Shown here: positions 32,640-47,439 of the stretch, piece after piece | How positions within the stretch are numbered: the stretch's first letter is position 1 | How the letters are laid out: each line of letters starts with the position of its first letter | From: Branchiostoma floridae | Lineage: Eukaryota > Chordata > Leptocardii > Amphioxiformes > Branchiostomatidae | DNA: 64,000 nt | Assembly (NCBI RefSeq): GCF_000003815.2 | Contig: NC_049991.1 | Span: 13,807,685-13,871,684, forward strand | Direction: 5' to 3' | Position numbers and translations under genes: made by a program | Notes under the pieces: generated by a model | What the model saw: the letters and a program-made list of their open reading frames with translations, nothing else | What the model was told of the DNA's origin: nothing | The model's database searches: none

Positions 32640-35600
32640 ATGGAGTGTTCTTTGCTGAAAACATACATGCCACATTTGTGTAAAAAACATGTTCTGGGGT
32701 GTAACCCATAGGGCCTATAAGTGATGAAATTAAACTGTGCTTATCATATTCATATTTTGATATCAGTGAGTTTTGAATGAAATCCATTCAGTCTGAAAAT
32801 ATGTTTTGGGTCTGTAGCTCCATTCCCCGTTGAAAAGTTTGAAAAAATACCAAACCAGTAACTTTCTACTGCACAAAGTTGGTGAATCAGTTAATTAGAC
32901 AGAGTGGTGAAAAGTGATTTCACTCACTGAGAAATTCCTGGTGTCATAACAAACATTAGGCATCTTTTTCTTGAAGGCAACGTTTCTACACAGATGGAAA
33001 AAAAGGAATACAGTGGATTTGTACGTAAACCTGTTTCAAACAACACCTTTTCATGACAATGTGTTTTGCCATCTGATGACTAACATAATACGGATGGTAC
33101 CCAGGCTATAAAAAATGTCTACTTGGAAAACAATACTTCTCTTATTCACTATCCTTTGCCCATTCCATGCATAAGGCAAATATGTTATTTATGTAGAGAC
33201 AATCATAGAATGCAAGTGTATAGAAGATATTTATTCACAGAACAATTTTTTACTTGGCACGAATTAAAGTGTTGCGTTTTGTATAAAACTAAGTGAAAAG
33301 AACCAAATTCATTCTACATACCACTGTCCATATTGGTGAGATATCATCTACCGTATACCACAAACACACCGTACCATTTCGACACTGAAAGAGAATAATA
33401 TTGACAACAAGATCATTTTTCCCCAGACAATATCTATCTCCGCGCAAGGTTATCCTCTTGAAGGTCACGCTGTTTTTACGAAAGTGGTTATGTTATTTGC
33501 TATTTTGTCATAAACAGTGTTACAAAGGTATTCCTGTAATTTCTTTATTTGATACTGTATTGGAAGCTAGGTAGTCGGCAATGGCGTTGGGGGTAGCTCT
33601 GTGGCCTTTCTTTAGACCCCCATATAGCCAAACATATGCTACAGCTTTCAATCAATCATTGAAGCCTGAAGGCTCACCAGGATCTTCAGCAATGGTGGCC
33701 AGACACACGCGTCCTTACTCATCTACACCAAACACAACTGGCTTGGATTGGCTGGCATGATACCATGTCCTTCATTTTCATAGATTGAAGACCATTATTG
33801 TACATTTTTGCCATCCTTCATTTTCATAGATTGTTGTTCATTTGTGCCATATTTGGCTGAATACAGGTTACAGCGAAACATGTTCCAAGTTAATGAATGG
33901 AAGGTACACTAACATTAGCTAAAGTCAACTACTCTTTTTATCTTTAGTGTAAGTTACCTGGATGTCTAACATTCATCGCAAAGGAAGAGGTGAATTTTGC
34001 GTTGGAAGGTTTCATATCAGGACATATGCATAACGGCATATTTTGCTTATCTAGTTTCATATCATTCTATTCTATCATGGTTTTATAGGTATCTTTTATT
34101 TCTATTTTTGATCACAATCAAAAGAGCTATCATTACGCTCCGCTTCTGTAGTCACTACGTGCGTGGGTAGGGCGGCACTTTCACCTGAAGCAGCGCTGCA
34201 AGGAAGACGGAATCTATTGGTCACGTCTAGCGATGACTAGGACACGCTCCAATTGCCACGGCAATTAGATTGTTTAGAAGTCCCGCCCTGTTACATCCTA
34301 TACCATCATTATCTGGTGCGTTGGGAGGGTTGGATTTTTTTTCATGAGTTAAACCCGGAAAGCTGGTGCATGCACGAGCCTCCAGAACTAAAACACATGT
34401 CATTATTGCCTTATCGCCATCCTTTCATGCTGTCATATTTCGCCAAGCTATTCCATTCCATATATGTCCAGCATGTCATGTCTTTTGTTCCTGCCAGATG
34501 TCTTGTTCTTTACATGGGCGGCAAATATATGCTCTTCTCTTCGCGCTATTCCATTCATAGAGCTTGAAACAGTCCAATGTCTTGGAGATGAATGAGGCAA
34601 TGCACTACACCATCCCGGTTGATGATGAATTCTGCGGCAGCAGCAAGACTAGTAATCTGCGTTTTATAGCCCCCAGACCAGCTTTCATAAACGGGGCATT
34701 TTCCCCTTTAACATACACAGAACACAGAACTGCAGAACACATAAAACGTCCCGCGGCAAAAATAAATTGCGGCAGCGGAGGTAACTGGAGGTTGTCCCGC
34801 TGGCTTATGTAAGAATTTCCCTACGTCACCGTGCCGTAAATGTCACATCGTTTCTGATGGTAGTGACTGGTACGTTTAAGTGCTGGCGATATGTAAAGGT
34901 TGGTAGTTTATTATGAGAATGAGCCGCACACGTATGATCTAGTTTCTGCCTTGAAGACACATTCAGCAATAAACATAATACAAATGCATGCATAATGGTC
35001 GACTCTCAATTATAAGATATACCCATTTGCAAAACCTACAAAAGCTAAGGATGCAGTCTTGCCCGATTGCCAAAGACTCAGGAAATAACATTTGTATAAT
35101 GGATGATATAAAAAATTCAACGCAAAAGTGATGTTTATACCTTACACTACAAAGCTATGCCATCTATTGCGATTTCCATCTCTCTCTCCCTTTCTCTGCT
35201 ATGAATGTATAAAGAATGTAAATGTTAATGTAAAAGACTCAGTATGTATTGAGTGGACGTGGGCGTCACAAAATACGTCGATGAATATTGTTAGTCCCTG
35301 AAGGTTCTGTAACCTTTATGGATATCTGTGTTGGGGTTCCTATAAACAGAGGAAGGAAAATATCCCAGTACGTACACCAGTTCACATCGCATTTTCACCT
35401 ATTTTACACAACGTAATATCCCTCCATGGAATCCATGGTACAAGAAACACTCATGTATCCGCCATACGGTACACGAGGGCTCAAGGAGCAATGGTTAACA
35501 TTGGCTATGTGCAAAAACAGTCCGAGCTCAGTCAGACTGTGGCTGAGAATGAAGAATGTGCCTTGTACTGGTACGGAGACCCTAGCTGCATGTTGTAGCT

Positions 35601-38600
35601 GACATGGCACCGTGACATTTCACATCGCTGAAGCCTAATGCATCAGCAGCAACAAATCATCAGCAATGTGCGCAGCATAAACGGAGGCAATTTCACTGGA
35701 TCTGCTGTACATACACATAGCAGCATACAACAGGGCATCTTCGCTCACCATGTCACAATACTGTTACCGGTTGAAATGTTTTCTGGTAAACACAGTGCAA
35801 ACGAAATGCATAGGTTTACGTTTAATATGATGGCATACAGTTGATTGTGTCTACTAGATGACATATTTAGCAAGAAGCTCGTTGGTGAGTGAGTGCGCGT
35901 GTTACTAGTATATGAAAGCGGCAGTGGAGTTGCTAGGAGCCGCCGGTGGCAGCTGGTCACGGACCCGGCGGGCTTGTTGAGCCGACCTCCGGGCTGCTGT
36001 CATGTCCACCTGGCTCACATCGTAAACACACACCGTAAAACGACAAGTCTAATTATCACCATGTCTCCCTTATTGATTACTGTATCAGTGTCGAAGCATT
36101 TCTAAAGGCTGGATCGAACATGTCCTCTAATTTCCAGCAAAAAATCGAAACTAGGTACCTATTAAAGTGACACGTGCCACAAGAACTTAAATGGAAAAGA
36201 AAGAAGTAAAAGATAAAAAGATAACAACTTCAAGTCACCAATACAAATATTACTATATAAGTAAATTTTGTATAACGTTAAAAACATATACATGCCCGAT
36301 GCACACTTACAGCATGACACTCAAACACAAGCAAGTGTTCCTAAATATTGCAGCGAAAATAGAGACGACAGTCTGTGTTTGTATTCCTGTCCCACATATA
36401 TAGCCTGGATGCGACCCCCGCACGCAAGCAGGCAACGCGGTTAGCACAGGCGGGTGTGAAACGCACGACTTCCGCTTCGCAACACACCAGGTCATCGGGG
36501 TGCGTCATACTATAGGGAAACGGTCACAAATTTAGCTACGTTCCAGGTATACAGAACACAACATGGTACTTAGTGGAACTAACTACTGTAGTATCACATA
36601 TGCCTTGCCTTACAGTACCGACTGACCCGATCTAACAAATATGAAGGACAAGATTTGAAGTGCAAGTCACGTTGAATGTGAAGAGCTCCACACGACCGAC
36701 ACACATGTCGAGATCCCCTTCATTTCAATTCATGACAGGGCATTTTGAACGAATAAATTTCTATCACACAGTTTCGCAAGAAGCAAGATTTCTATCCACG
36801 CATTCTCCCATTGCCGCGTGGTGCTGGTCTACTTATGGAAATCGCCTTGAACCATACCGTACACGTGGATGTCATCAAAACAAAGTGGCAGCTTCAAATG
36901 GCAGAGTGTTGTATTATTACCAGATTTCTTCGACTTGAAAAATACCAGTTCCTGTATGTAAGTGGTCACAATGAGCTATGCCCACCTGACTGTCCATATG
37001 ACACAGGCACGGATCTGTATTGCAGAGTTATCAACAAAACAGATCAGCATTTCTAAAAAAGACCCAAGGAATAATTCCAAGGCACGGTATCGAGTTCATA
37101 CAAATAGATCCAATCAGAAGTTACGGTATGGATCCATATCATACCATCCATTTGTGCAAAGGCAATTTTTCTTTTCCCCAAGGTAGGAGCTTCACGTTTC
37201 TCATGTGTCTGCATTGGTGAAAGCTGTCCATTTACTGTACCACTGCCTCGAGACCATGCTGAATCGGGGTAACCGGTTGCACACAAATTACAGCGAAATA
37301 TCTGGCGTAGAGTTCTAGTAAAAGGAGCCTATCGGCAGTGTAAATCATTCAGCTGAAAATGTTTTTCTTTTTTCGCTAATGGCAAGCATAACATTAAGGT
37401 ACCGTAAATGCCGCAGGAAGATTCGTTGACCATGAAGAATACAGATAACTGTCAACGACATTTCTGTACACATGCTATGAATACAGGGTGGTCGAACAGT
37501 GCTTTCTGGAAAGACAAATTTCTATCTACATTTCCATTTTCAATACTCCGCAGTTGACAGCATCACTGACTCTCAGAGTTTCAATTTAAAAATGGAACCA
37601 AGATGGAACCTACTAGTATCTCCCATGACCTCAGTGATAGCGCTCTGTTCTTTATCATTGCAACGAATGTTATGGGTGGAAAGAGTGATGATAAACCAAG
37701 AACTGATTTATAACAGGTCTGATCAAGTGTGAGTTCAACCATCCCGATTCCTCACAATCACAGGATTATCCGATAATCACTGTTAACAAATCTAATCAGG
37801 CAGTGGCTTAGTCAGAGGAGGGGTACGTAGATGCTGGAGCATATAGATATTTCGCAATTGATATCAGTTTCAATTCTGAACAGTGCAAGATAATTATCAT
37901 AATTCTGAAACCATTATTTCCGCGCTTTGCCAAAATAATATGCGTTTATCCGTCGCGACAAAATGGTATCTATCTGAGAAACAATTTTGCAGTAATACAT
38001 TCCCTGGTTGCATGGTATCTTCTCATCTTTGATATTTGAATTACCTTTCAAACGTTCTTCTGCAATAATGAGAAGACACAGATAACATAAATCTTTGTGG
38101 CTTGAAAACCATTATATTCCCATCCTTTATCACGATACCGTATTTCAATATATAAGGATTAACACGCCAATCACCGGCGCAGGACAACTTTCTCTCATGA
38201 AAAATTTATCGCTCATTACTTCGAAATCAATAAGAACCTTATTGTATCTGGTAAGAGACTTCCCGCCAATGGCAGGGGATTGGACAGGCTGACAGCAGGA
38301 TTGGGGGACTTTAACTAATAACGTCTAGTAAACCCTACAATATGCCGGGATGACAAGCTTCCTGCTGATACCACAACACGCGCGGGATTTAGCGGGAACA
38401 TGGCTGTCACATGCATACGGAAATAAATTGTCTCGATTTGATACCCTACAAATGATGTACAGTTGATCATTGTACTCTTTCCCCACCAAGCCACCCTATT
38501 TAATAAGTGTATGCTGTTTTTGTCCAATTAGCACAACATGTAGGTACAGACTAAAACCTGGTCATGTCTCATATATGTAAATCTGAATGCAGTGTTTTCA

Positions 38601-39860
38601 AAGCAAACTGTGAATCTGTAAATTTGTAGGGTGTGTTTAAAAGACGCTAGTAATATCACCTGGAACTACCGGGTGGTTCCTATTCTCTCACATATAAGAC
38701 GTTACTATGACCAGGTAATGTATGCGATGATTTAAGCGAGATGAAAATGAACATTTCAGACATCCGTAGATTGGTAAAAAAAAGTACAATTTTACTCAAG
38801 CGCTTGATGCCTAATCGTGAGAAAACCAAAAAGCTGTACAACAGAATTTCCTGATGCTTGTAAATAGTACGCCCGTACGCAACGTACGAAACAACCAGTC
38901 AATGTCCCATTTACAACCACCCATATGTCTGAAGTATATACAATGGAATATACAACGGACATTATAGCAAGTCAAGTCTATTTCATTAAGGCAGTGTTTT
39001 TAACGTAACATTTGGGTGTACAAAATGTCAGTTTTAAACAGCATACCAAAAGCAGCACCGCATGAAAACACCTCGTATGCTTTTAAACACTTTGTGATAA
39101 ATGTGGCACGCTTTGGTATAAACGATGGCCATTACAATCGACTAGGTATCAGGCATACGCCGTACATTTGACAAAACAAGCAAACCGAGCCTGGGGTGTG
39201 TATATGTACTGTGTGGTCCTGGTTAATGTCCTCTACCAGTTGACGTTGCCATAATAAAGTTGTGTGGACAGTATTTCCCTGGGAGTGCCACATGGAGAAG
39301 CTCAGTCTGCACCACGACAGGCAGGGCATCAGACGAACTGGGTCAGTTTATCCTGGCTGCAGCTGAGGTCACTCATAAATACTGAAAACCCAGCCACAAA
39401 AGGTAACAACGTAACTTTTCGGTAAGTCATGTACTTTGTAATGGTTTGTCTCAGGTCGAAACAAATAGGTTAACGGTGATGTTCCTCTGGCTTTCGCGTT
39501 CTCTTTCATCTTCTTCTTCTCACGTCTACCCTGTTTCCTTCGTAGCCAAAGATGATGTGGAACTTGTCAGGTATGCTTAGATCGCACTTCTTTGATTTCA
39601 TATGAACATTGCCAAAATAGAATAAAAACATTCGATAGTATGAAAAATTTGCGTGTCTTCCACAACTTGATCATGGACTGCTATCAAACATCGTTGATTG
39701 TAGATAGCTACCAGAAGATAAAACGATGGGTGGAAAAGAAATCTTGCTGTGGATAGCCAACAAGGAGCATGTCTAACGCGGCGCATACCTTGAACAGCAC
39801 ATAGCGGATATGAAACGGGCATTGGCACATAAATTTTGATCGAACACCTGGATTTCAAGC
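32640..39860. other. long gene-poor stretch
   Basis: No coding exon can be supported over about 7.2 kb. Minor repeats are an R1 fragment at 33954-33979 and a direct repeat of CCTTCATTTTCATAGATTG (about 33769 and 33816). Short ORFs have no protein-like composition. Confidence 0.45.
33954..33979 (+). repeat. R1 repeat, short 3' piece
   Basis: TTACCTGGATGTCTAACATT matches the 3' part of the R1 family (16997 and 46849 copies). Confidence 0.5.
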
Positions 39861-39861
39861 C

Positions 39862-39886
39862 AGACCCCCTTGAATCAAGGGGGTCT
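39862..39886. repeat. 25-bp perfect hairpin palindrome
   Basis: AGACCCCCTTGA and TCAAGGGGGTCT flank a single A, giving a 12-bp perfect inverted repeat. No T-tract or gene end is linked to it, so a regulatory role is not evident. Confidence 0.85.
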
Positions 39887-39889
39887 TAG

Positions 39890-42800
39890 TGTAGTACTAG
39901 TAGTTGTAGACGGAGATACCAAGAGGTTTCTCATGACAGTTCCAACCATGTACAAAACATGTTGTCCCTTGATAACCAAGGACAGCTAATGCCTGACAAG
40001 GTAGGGAAATTTATAAGTCGCCGCCGTTTTCGCAGCTCATCATGTGAAGTCGCACCTACCGCACACCATGGTGTGCCTCACCCTACATAATGAATTTCAT
40101 TTGACGGTCATCACCCGTATATGAGAACTCCAGTGGGGCAAATCAGTTTTGTAATGGATTATGCAAGTATGGGAAGCACGCATAATGCCGTCTCCATGAC
40201 TCTGTTGCTGTTCAGGCTGCTGTATTTTAGGTCTATTAAGTCGATACGGCGTGAAATAGCTCTCCCGCACGGGTTGACGACTCACACCGTAACATGGTTC
40301 GGTTTCCGCTGTCAGGACTGCATGTGCCGCTAGACGTCGCTGCTGGGAGACATATCAAACTAACCGTTCAAGATTAGGATAACTCCCCCTTCCTCTCATT
40401 CATAAGAGACACACATTGATGTCTGTAGGAATACATTGCCTTTCTTTTTGCATAAAAGCGCATCTACATGACTCGGTTGCGACTTGAGATATTGACGAAC
40501 TGTAGCGTTTCGAATCCTTTTTAATCTGCACGTGTCTTTGAGTTTGAACATCCAACAGAAAAGGAAATAGTCAATCAAACGGAATATCATTTGCTTCGGT
40601 ATTGCTATCGCACGAATATAGAATGTTGCTTACATAGTGCCAGTGAAATAAAATTTCCTCTGTCATTCACGTATATAGCTTGTCCTGAAAATATCCATGT
40701 AACTTTTAATCAATTGTCTACTGTACGCTCTTGGAGGGACAAATAATTAGCAACTGGCCATGACGTCACAGAAAGGACTCCCGCCATTAGCCGTAGTACG
40801 GTAAGAGTCATTTCTATGACGTCACGACCCGTTACTAAGCGCACACAGTAGACAAGTGATTTGAAGATTACATAGACACTTTCGGAAAAGACCACATTTA
40901 CGTGAATGCACGAATGATAGAGGACATTTCATTTCAATGGCACTGTAACGACCGTGACCCTGATATACTAGTGCACAGCTAAGCTACACACATGCATCAG
41001 TAGCTATCCTACACACGTCAATCTGATGGGTGAATACCAGTAATTACCTAAAAATGTCAATAGGACATAGTTAACTAATTATACCCGTAGGTTGTAATTG
41101 GCTTTTGGAGAACGCTAATTATGCGGATATGATTCTGCGCGAGCGCATGTAGAGCTGATATACCCACGTGTATTGCCATGGAAGTTGTTCGAGACTACAA
41201 ACTATACATTTCACAGCTGGCTTATTTGATGCACACGTTTCAGGGTTGAATGTAAATATCAATTGCCAAGGATTTTCTTAATTGAAATGTTAGCATTTTT
41301 AAGGTGAAATCTGCATCAAGTACGTAAGAGCATACATAGACATTTCAGTCCTGAGATAACATTTCCGTGGTTCTGGAGAAATCCTCCAATCTAGACCGTC
41401 CCACTACATGTGTGTGTTGTTGTCGTTTCGTCCTTTACGGCGTTTTTCTAGGTAGGCTTTCTTTACGAGTGTCATGATGGCGCTCTATGTGTGTCACCGT
41501 CACTGCCTGACATGGCCCCTGCATCACCTAGATCCACTAGTCTTCAATTTAAATCTGACACTTGAGATTTGACTTCTATGCCATTTGTACCGCGGTACCG
41601 TAGTTGCCATAATGGTTTCTCATACGTTATTGGAGTAAGTGTTCACACTAACGCCTTCGTCATTTAATGTCCTTCGCACGCCCATTGGTGACAACACGTA
41701 GATTCCCTGTGAATGTATCGTGCGTTGGGTTAGAGAGGACTAGACACATCATCTGTTATGATTAATCTGGTCGTGCTTACTGGAAGCTATCGATTAACAT
41801 GAAATATCATTTATGTCAGTAGGTAACAAGAAAACTGTGGATACGTGCCCACAAGGGTGTCTCCTCCGAGGTAACAGCAGTCCTCCCGAAGACGGCCTTT
41901 TCACCATGGGGCAATCGCTGAACGACCACACAGGAACAAAACTGGACTTGTGCAACCCGTGATTTGATGATTGGAATCTAATACAAGATGTAAATGTGTG
42001 TTTAAAAGACAAAAGCACACAAAACATGAAAATAATGTTCTTTTTCTATGAACTTCTTTGAGCAATTTGTCAAATCTTCAAGATCTTGTTTGTCTCTCGG
42101 TGGTAGCAGCCTAGAGCGTAGAGGCTTCCTGAATTCAGCATAATACGTAACCAGGCCACCAGAATTTAGCGTAGAGCGTTGTCGGGACCCCCCATGGGGG
42201 CCCTCCTCTAGTAGAACCTGAGGAAATGTAAGTCTCAGTGTCCTTGTGCTGAGTCAGGAAAGTTTACATTCTAGGAATCAGCGACGGTAACCTATAATAA
42301 AAGACGTAACTGAGAAATCTTCGGATTCGGAGAAGTGAGCGCACAACTACAGCCAGGCTGGACCTAATAGCCTGGCGTGCTGTTGTTCCTTTTGTGCTGC
42401 CCAGATGCTCAAATTTACCGCAGTGATCTGGTATTTCTGTGTCAGCACGGGACCGCGTATAAGTAGCTACCTGCTGAAAGAGTCACTTTTCACGCGGGCC
42501 TGGGAGACTGTCTCTGGTTTAACGCTGCAGCACACGATTCACAATTGGACACACAGTAAAGAGGAATGGCTTGAACTGATTGATTGCTTCTGACCACCAA
42601 CCTACTTTGTTCCAGATTAATAACGCTGCGCCGCACGTCCCGGCACCACGTTGCCTCTCTCAATGTCACGTCCATATTTATTTGCCTTCCGCGCCTCCCG
42701 AACACTTTTCTTCGCGGACTTTTCTCCTCGCCGTGCAATTGCAGACACACGCAGACAAGCGGCGCCAGTGCTCGCGGATAAGTCAAAACTGGACGCAATC

Positions 42801-45800
42801 AAGCGCTTTTCCGAATCCTCAATTTGGTCGGGAATTCAGAGAGAATCGTGTGTGAGAAATACCAAACAGCCTCCCCCTGTGTGCAGGCCCACCGAAGGAA
42901 CTTACTTATCAAAATGCCATCAGTGAAACAAATCCAGCATGAAAGGATTCGTCTCAGGGCGGTTGGATGTTGAACTAGGCGAGGAACGGCAACGGCAATC
43001 TCTTAATCAGTGTAGAAAGACATGGTTGTTCTGGCAAAACCAGCCGTGATTTTATTATGAACGTATTAAACGCACTGTCGTGGAACATGCCTGTTTACTT
43101 GCGATCTCTATCTGAACGGCTATGCGTCTTTATGATGGAGGCGCGCACACAAGGCGAGCAACTCCGGCGTATCAGTCTGAGCCACACCGTCAGCGGCAAT
43201 GTTCCGGCTGCCATCGAGAACGATGATGTTGCTGAGAGAACGTCCACTAGAATGAAAGGTAGTGTCCAATAAATGTGTCGTTCTCATTTGAACCAAGTTT
43301 GGGGATATCGCTACTATTACTTGTAGACAAAACACCATCCTTCAAACTTATTGCAGGAACTAAGTACGCATTGACTTGCTAACCTAAATACGGACCAATA
43401 ACACCAAGAAGACGCTACTAGATTTGCCATTAACGTTTATGAATACCATATATCATGGAGATTCCCTACAACTTACAAGTAGTACAAGTGATCTCTGGAA
43501 GTCGTAGGTTTTGACCATTGACTTTTCGCCGAGAAAAAGGACAGCAGGCAGCTAGGAGAACATGGTAAAATCTTCTCTGGTACATCGGTCACTTTTTCCA
43601 ACTGGGGCCCTGTCGGGCAGCTTCCGAGAACGAAAAGAATAATATAAAAGACAACAAAACACACAGAACTTAAGGCTTTAACAGGAAACTATTCATGAGC
43701 ATAATCTGTGCACATTACATCATTAACACTTTTATTTTTCGTTTACAGAAACAGCCGGGCCCCAGTTTGGAAAAGTGACAGAAGCACAACTTAAGTCAGA
43801 CTGTATAAGTAAGAGCATATACAGCCATAGATTCTGGACCCAGCCTTACTAGTGGACAGTGTTTGCCCTCTCGGCTGTCCCTTTGCGTGAGGACGGCAGA
43901 CTGTTAGAATGCAGGGCAGTCAGTCGGAGAATATTGCCCACCGTAAGCAATATTGCAGGTGCAATCAGAGCAGCGGGAGCCCGGAGACACAATAAGGGCC
44001 TGCAATATTGAGGAGCTACGGCCCCTGGTGACGTGTTCCAACAGTCATTGTTCCACTTTTACCCACGGTATTCTTCACCAATGGGGGTAATTCTATAGCC
44101 CAGGTCAATACTAAACGTATTCGGACCCTTTTAGAGAAGATAAATGGAAATTTAGGCAATTTTCACATTCCCTGTGGATATTGGACTGCTATAGGCACGG
44201 GAAAAAGTAGACCTGTAAAAAGGTACAACAAGGTTGCGCTCCTTTGACTCCGAATAAGGCATCTTTGTTCAAACAAACTTATATAGCACAACACAACACA
44301 ATACAACAAAATGTCTACATCGGGATGGAACAAGCGTGGCCATGCTATGAGTAGGCTTAGGCGGTTTATGTTTTACATATTTTACATTGTCCCTTCCATG
44401 CCCTTTATTAACAGAACTGTAAGCATGAATAATTAAAAGTTCGTTTCAATCCGCCTTTTGCGAAGTATTTCACACATGCTAACGTCGCAACAAGAATACA
44501 AGACTGCGCCATTTTTTAACCTCCTTGGCCATGTGAACCTTGCATTCCCGACCCCGCACCTCCCAAGTTAACACACCACGGGGACTTCATGCGGTAGATA
44601 AGGGTACTACAAAGTCTAATGGGCACCATGGACTGTTTCTGTACCAATGGGAGTAGTGAAAGATTTAGCTAATGTATAACCTTAATCATCATCGCCCGCC
44701 TACCCGGCAACAAGCCAAAACCTTCGGGGTTTCCCATTGAAGAGGCATAACTAGGTGTTCAGACTGCGTGTTCGTTACTGCATGGGGCCACTGCCCAGGG
44801 TAGGACGTTTCCAAAGTTACGATCGCGACTTGTATTCTGGGTATGTTGGTGATAAGTTTTTTTTTCGGTGCTGAGCATGCAGGAAAGCAGATAAGCACTA
44901 AAAGCAGAAAAACGACAGCTGAATTAAAAATTGAAATTCAACCACATCCCGGGTTGATATGGAATCCGATAGAATATCTGTCACTTCCCATATGAGAACA
45001 CCAGGACTTGAATTAAAGTCTGAAAACCCGCCAAAAGTCTTGAGTGATATCATCAAACCTCGATGGCGCATAAGAGCCTCATGTAGGTGTCCGAACGGCA
45101 TATGTGTATGTGAATGAATATGGATTTATCAGGGCTTCAATCACGTAGCCTGTACTTTTTTTATACTTTGACATTTAGATCTACCTCTCCCGCCATGACC
45201 TCAATAAAAACCGTTCAGCAGGCCGATTTAAATTTTTAAAGGTTTAAACAAACAACGTTGCAAGCAATACGCAGGTGTAACGTTACATTTCCAGAGCGAG
45301 TCCATATCCTTATCATCATATGTCATGATCAATGTCATCGGATAAGAGGCAGTAATTTTGCATATAAGATCCTCTATATCGCTTCTAAAAACTTGTGTCC
45401 AGAATTTGTGAAGAGAGTCTGTAATGAGAGTTTATGTTGGGTTAGGACTGTGCTCCATCCCCCTCCATTGACTGTCCAGCTTTGTCAGCCATTGAAGGGG
45501 GTAGAGTACATAAAACTCTGCAGGATCTGCTTACATCGCTGCCCCGTGAATGCTGTAGCTGTTGAGACCCAGCCACATCAGTCTTACTGTCTCTCATAAA
45601 ACCTACCGCAGGTAAATGAGTAGGGACAGATATAGGCACATGTGCCAAAGGTCATATCACATCACATCCATCTGCACAGACATCGGTCTGTCTTGTTATG
45701 TAGATGGACCTCATATGAGTATGAGACCGTATGACCAAGTCTTATCGTTCATATTCATCGGAGTTACGCCATCATTGTGAATTTGGAAGGCTGGAAATGG

Positions 45801-46640
45801 AATGGAACTGGGATAGATTCATTGTGGCTCATGTTCATGATGAACACACATTAAGAGCAACAAGAAGTTCGTTAGAGCAAACTGAGAAAAGCCAGTTTGC
45901 TTGACGAAACCACTAGTGCTGCACTTTCAATTAGACCTCGGGCAATGCCGTCGGCTTGCACTTTTTCCATACTACAGGGTACATCCCACCCTTTCCTCCA
46001 GTGTTTACAAGAGCATTTGCTCGTAACAAAACCGTAATGCAGGGGTCAAGCAGTCCCGAGATAGCATCCGATAGTGATAATCCCTGGCGCCAGTGGTCCC
46101 AATACAACATTGATTGTACGGCCACACAGTCTGGGGGAGACTCGGACACTGGTAGTCTGTTAGAACGCGCTGGTAACCGTGACATTACTGACTACATTGG
46201 TCAATCACACATTGCATGTTGTGGTTTCAAGTGTAGGGCCTGGTCGTTTCCTCGACAAGTAGACTGAAGAGAAAGAACGCTTATTCGAAGAAGCGAAGAA
46301 GGCTAATATTCCCACGGTATAGCCAGCGCCAACTTGAAATCGTATGTAAGGAGGCCAAAATTTACATTTAGACTGGCGTTTTTCCTTTACTGATGAAATT
46401 CCTTTACTAGATTGCAGGGAAACTCCAGACTCCATTATAGTTATAAAACGGCGAGATCTCTTCAACCGACAAAATGTTTTTCGGTCAGGACGAAACTTTT
46501 CCATGCCCTGTTCATAGTGAGAAGGCATAGGAGAGCACACGTGCCCGCCGTTAACGTGTATCAGTAACCATCACCCATAAAACGTGTTCAGTCCTGTAGA
46601 ACGGTCAGTCTGTTCCTAGTTCTAAATCCCAACAGTCACT
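39890..46640. other. long gene-poor stretch
   Basis: No supportable gene. A 16-bp palindrome GCACACCATGGTGTGC occurs at about 40062. The frame at 43057-43272 (plus) and the overlapping open frames at 42580-42930 show no domain or splice context. Two GC-richer patches (42640-42800, 43860-44040) could be conserved non-coding DNA. Confidence 0.45.
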
Positions 46641-46647
46641 GACGAAA

Positions 46648-46874
46648 TAGCCTGATTAAATCTTGCTTATAGCAGCCCGCCAAAAATCCGTCGGCCCCTA
46701 GAAGAGGAGGGGCCAGTTACAGCCCTGAACAGCGGAATTTGCGTTACACAGACTACTGACGAAAGACATTGGATGGTGTGTGAATCGTCTGACCGTTTTC
46801 AAAGTTTCATCCAGTTGCTTGAGTAAATGTCTTTGGGCGTATCTTATTACCTGGATGTCTAACCTTCATTGACG
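46648..46874 (+). repeat. R1 repeat, longest copy
   Basis: This copy joins the 5' piece (TAGCCTGATTAAATC, GCTTATAGCAGCC, CAGTTACAGCCCTG, GTTACACAGACTA) directly to CTGACGA (46756-46762) and then to the 3' piece (GTCTGACCGTTTTC, CCAGTTGCTTGAGTAA, TTATTACCTGGATGTCTAAC). It therefore shows that the separate pieces elsewhere belong to one element. Its hammerhead-like core is degraded (GAATCGTC instead of GAAACGTC). It also contains a small GGCCCCT/AGGGGCC hairpin. Confidence 0.8.
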
Positions 46875-47439
46875 TATAAAGAGACGACACACTGTAATTG
46901 GACTCAATATCAAGATTCTACAAAGTATAAATTTAGATTGCATTCGATGATTTATTTCTTTAATTTGGTTGTCTTCATCATGGATTGCCATCAAAGTATT
47001 AAAAGTATAAGGAAACAAATTCTTATAGATATAAACTGCAACAGGAATGAGAAATAACAAAACAGTGCTACAAATGTTAAGCACCTTCCGGTTTTGTGGC
47101 ACTTTCGTCAATGTCTAAAAGTGGAATATAACAAAAAAAACTATAGGCAGTATAAAAAGCAACAAACACATTATATAAACAACACCGTATCCTGTTCTGA
47201 ACATACACAATCTGGAGTTAACTTCTAATAGTTCTTCTGTACTTGACATTCAGAACAATTTGGTCAAACTCAAACTCGCTCTTCACATTGACAACAGAAT
47301 ATATCATCTTCTCAAATTCTATTTTATTCTCCAAATTCTATCAATTTTATTCTTAAATTCCTATCTAGAGTATCTGAGCTTGCCATGAAGTGGAAAAACA
47401 GGATTGCTGTGATGTGGATTGGCTTGCATATGTTATGTG

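Noticed and set aside
39862-39886. Hairpin considered as a bacterial-type terminator
   Set aside because: Eukaryotic context, no T-tract and no gene ending there.
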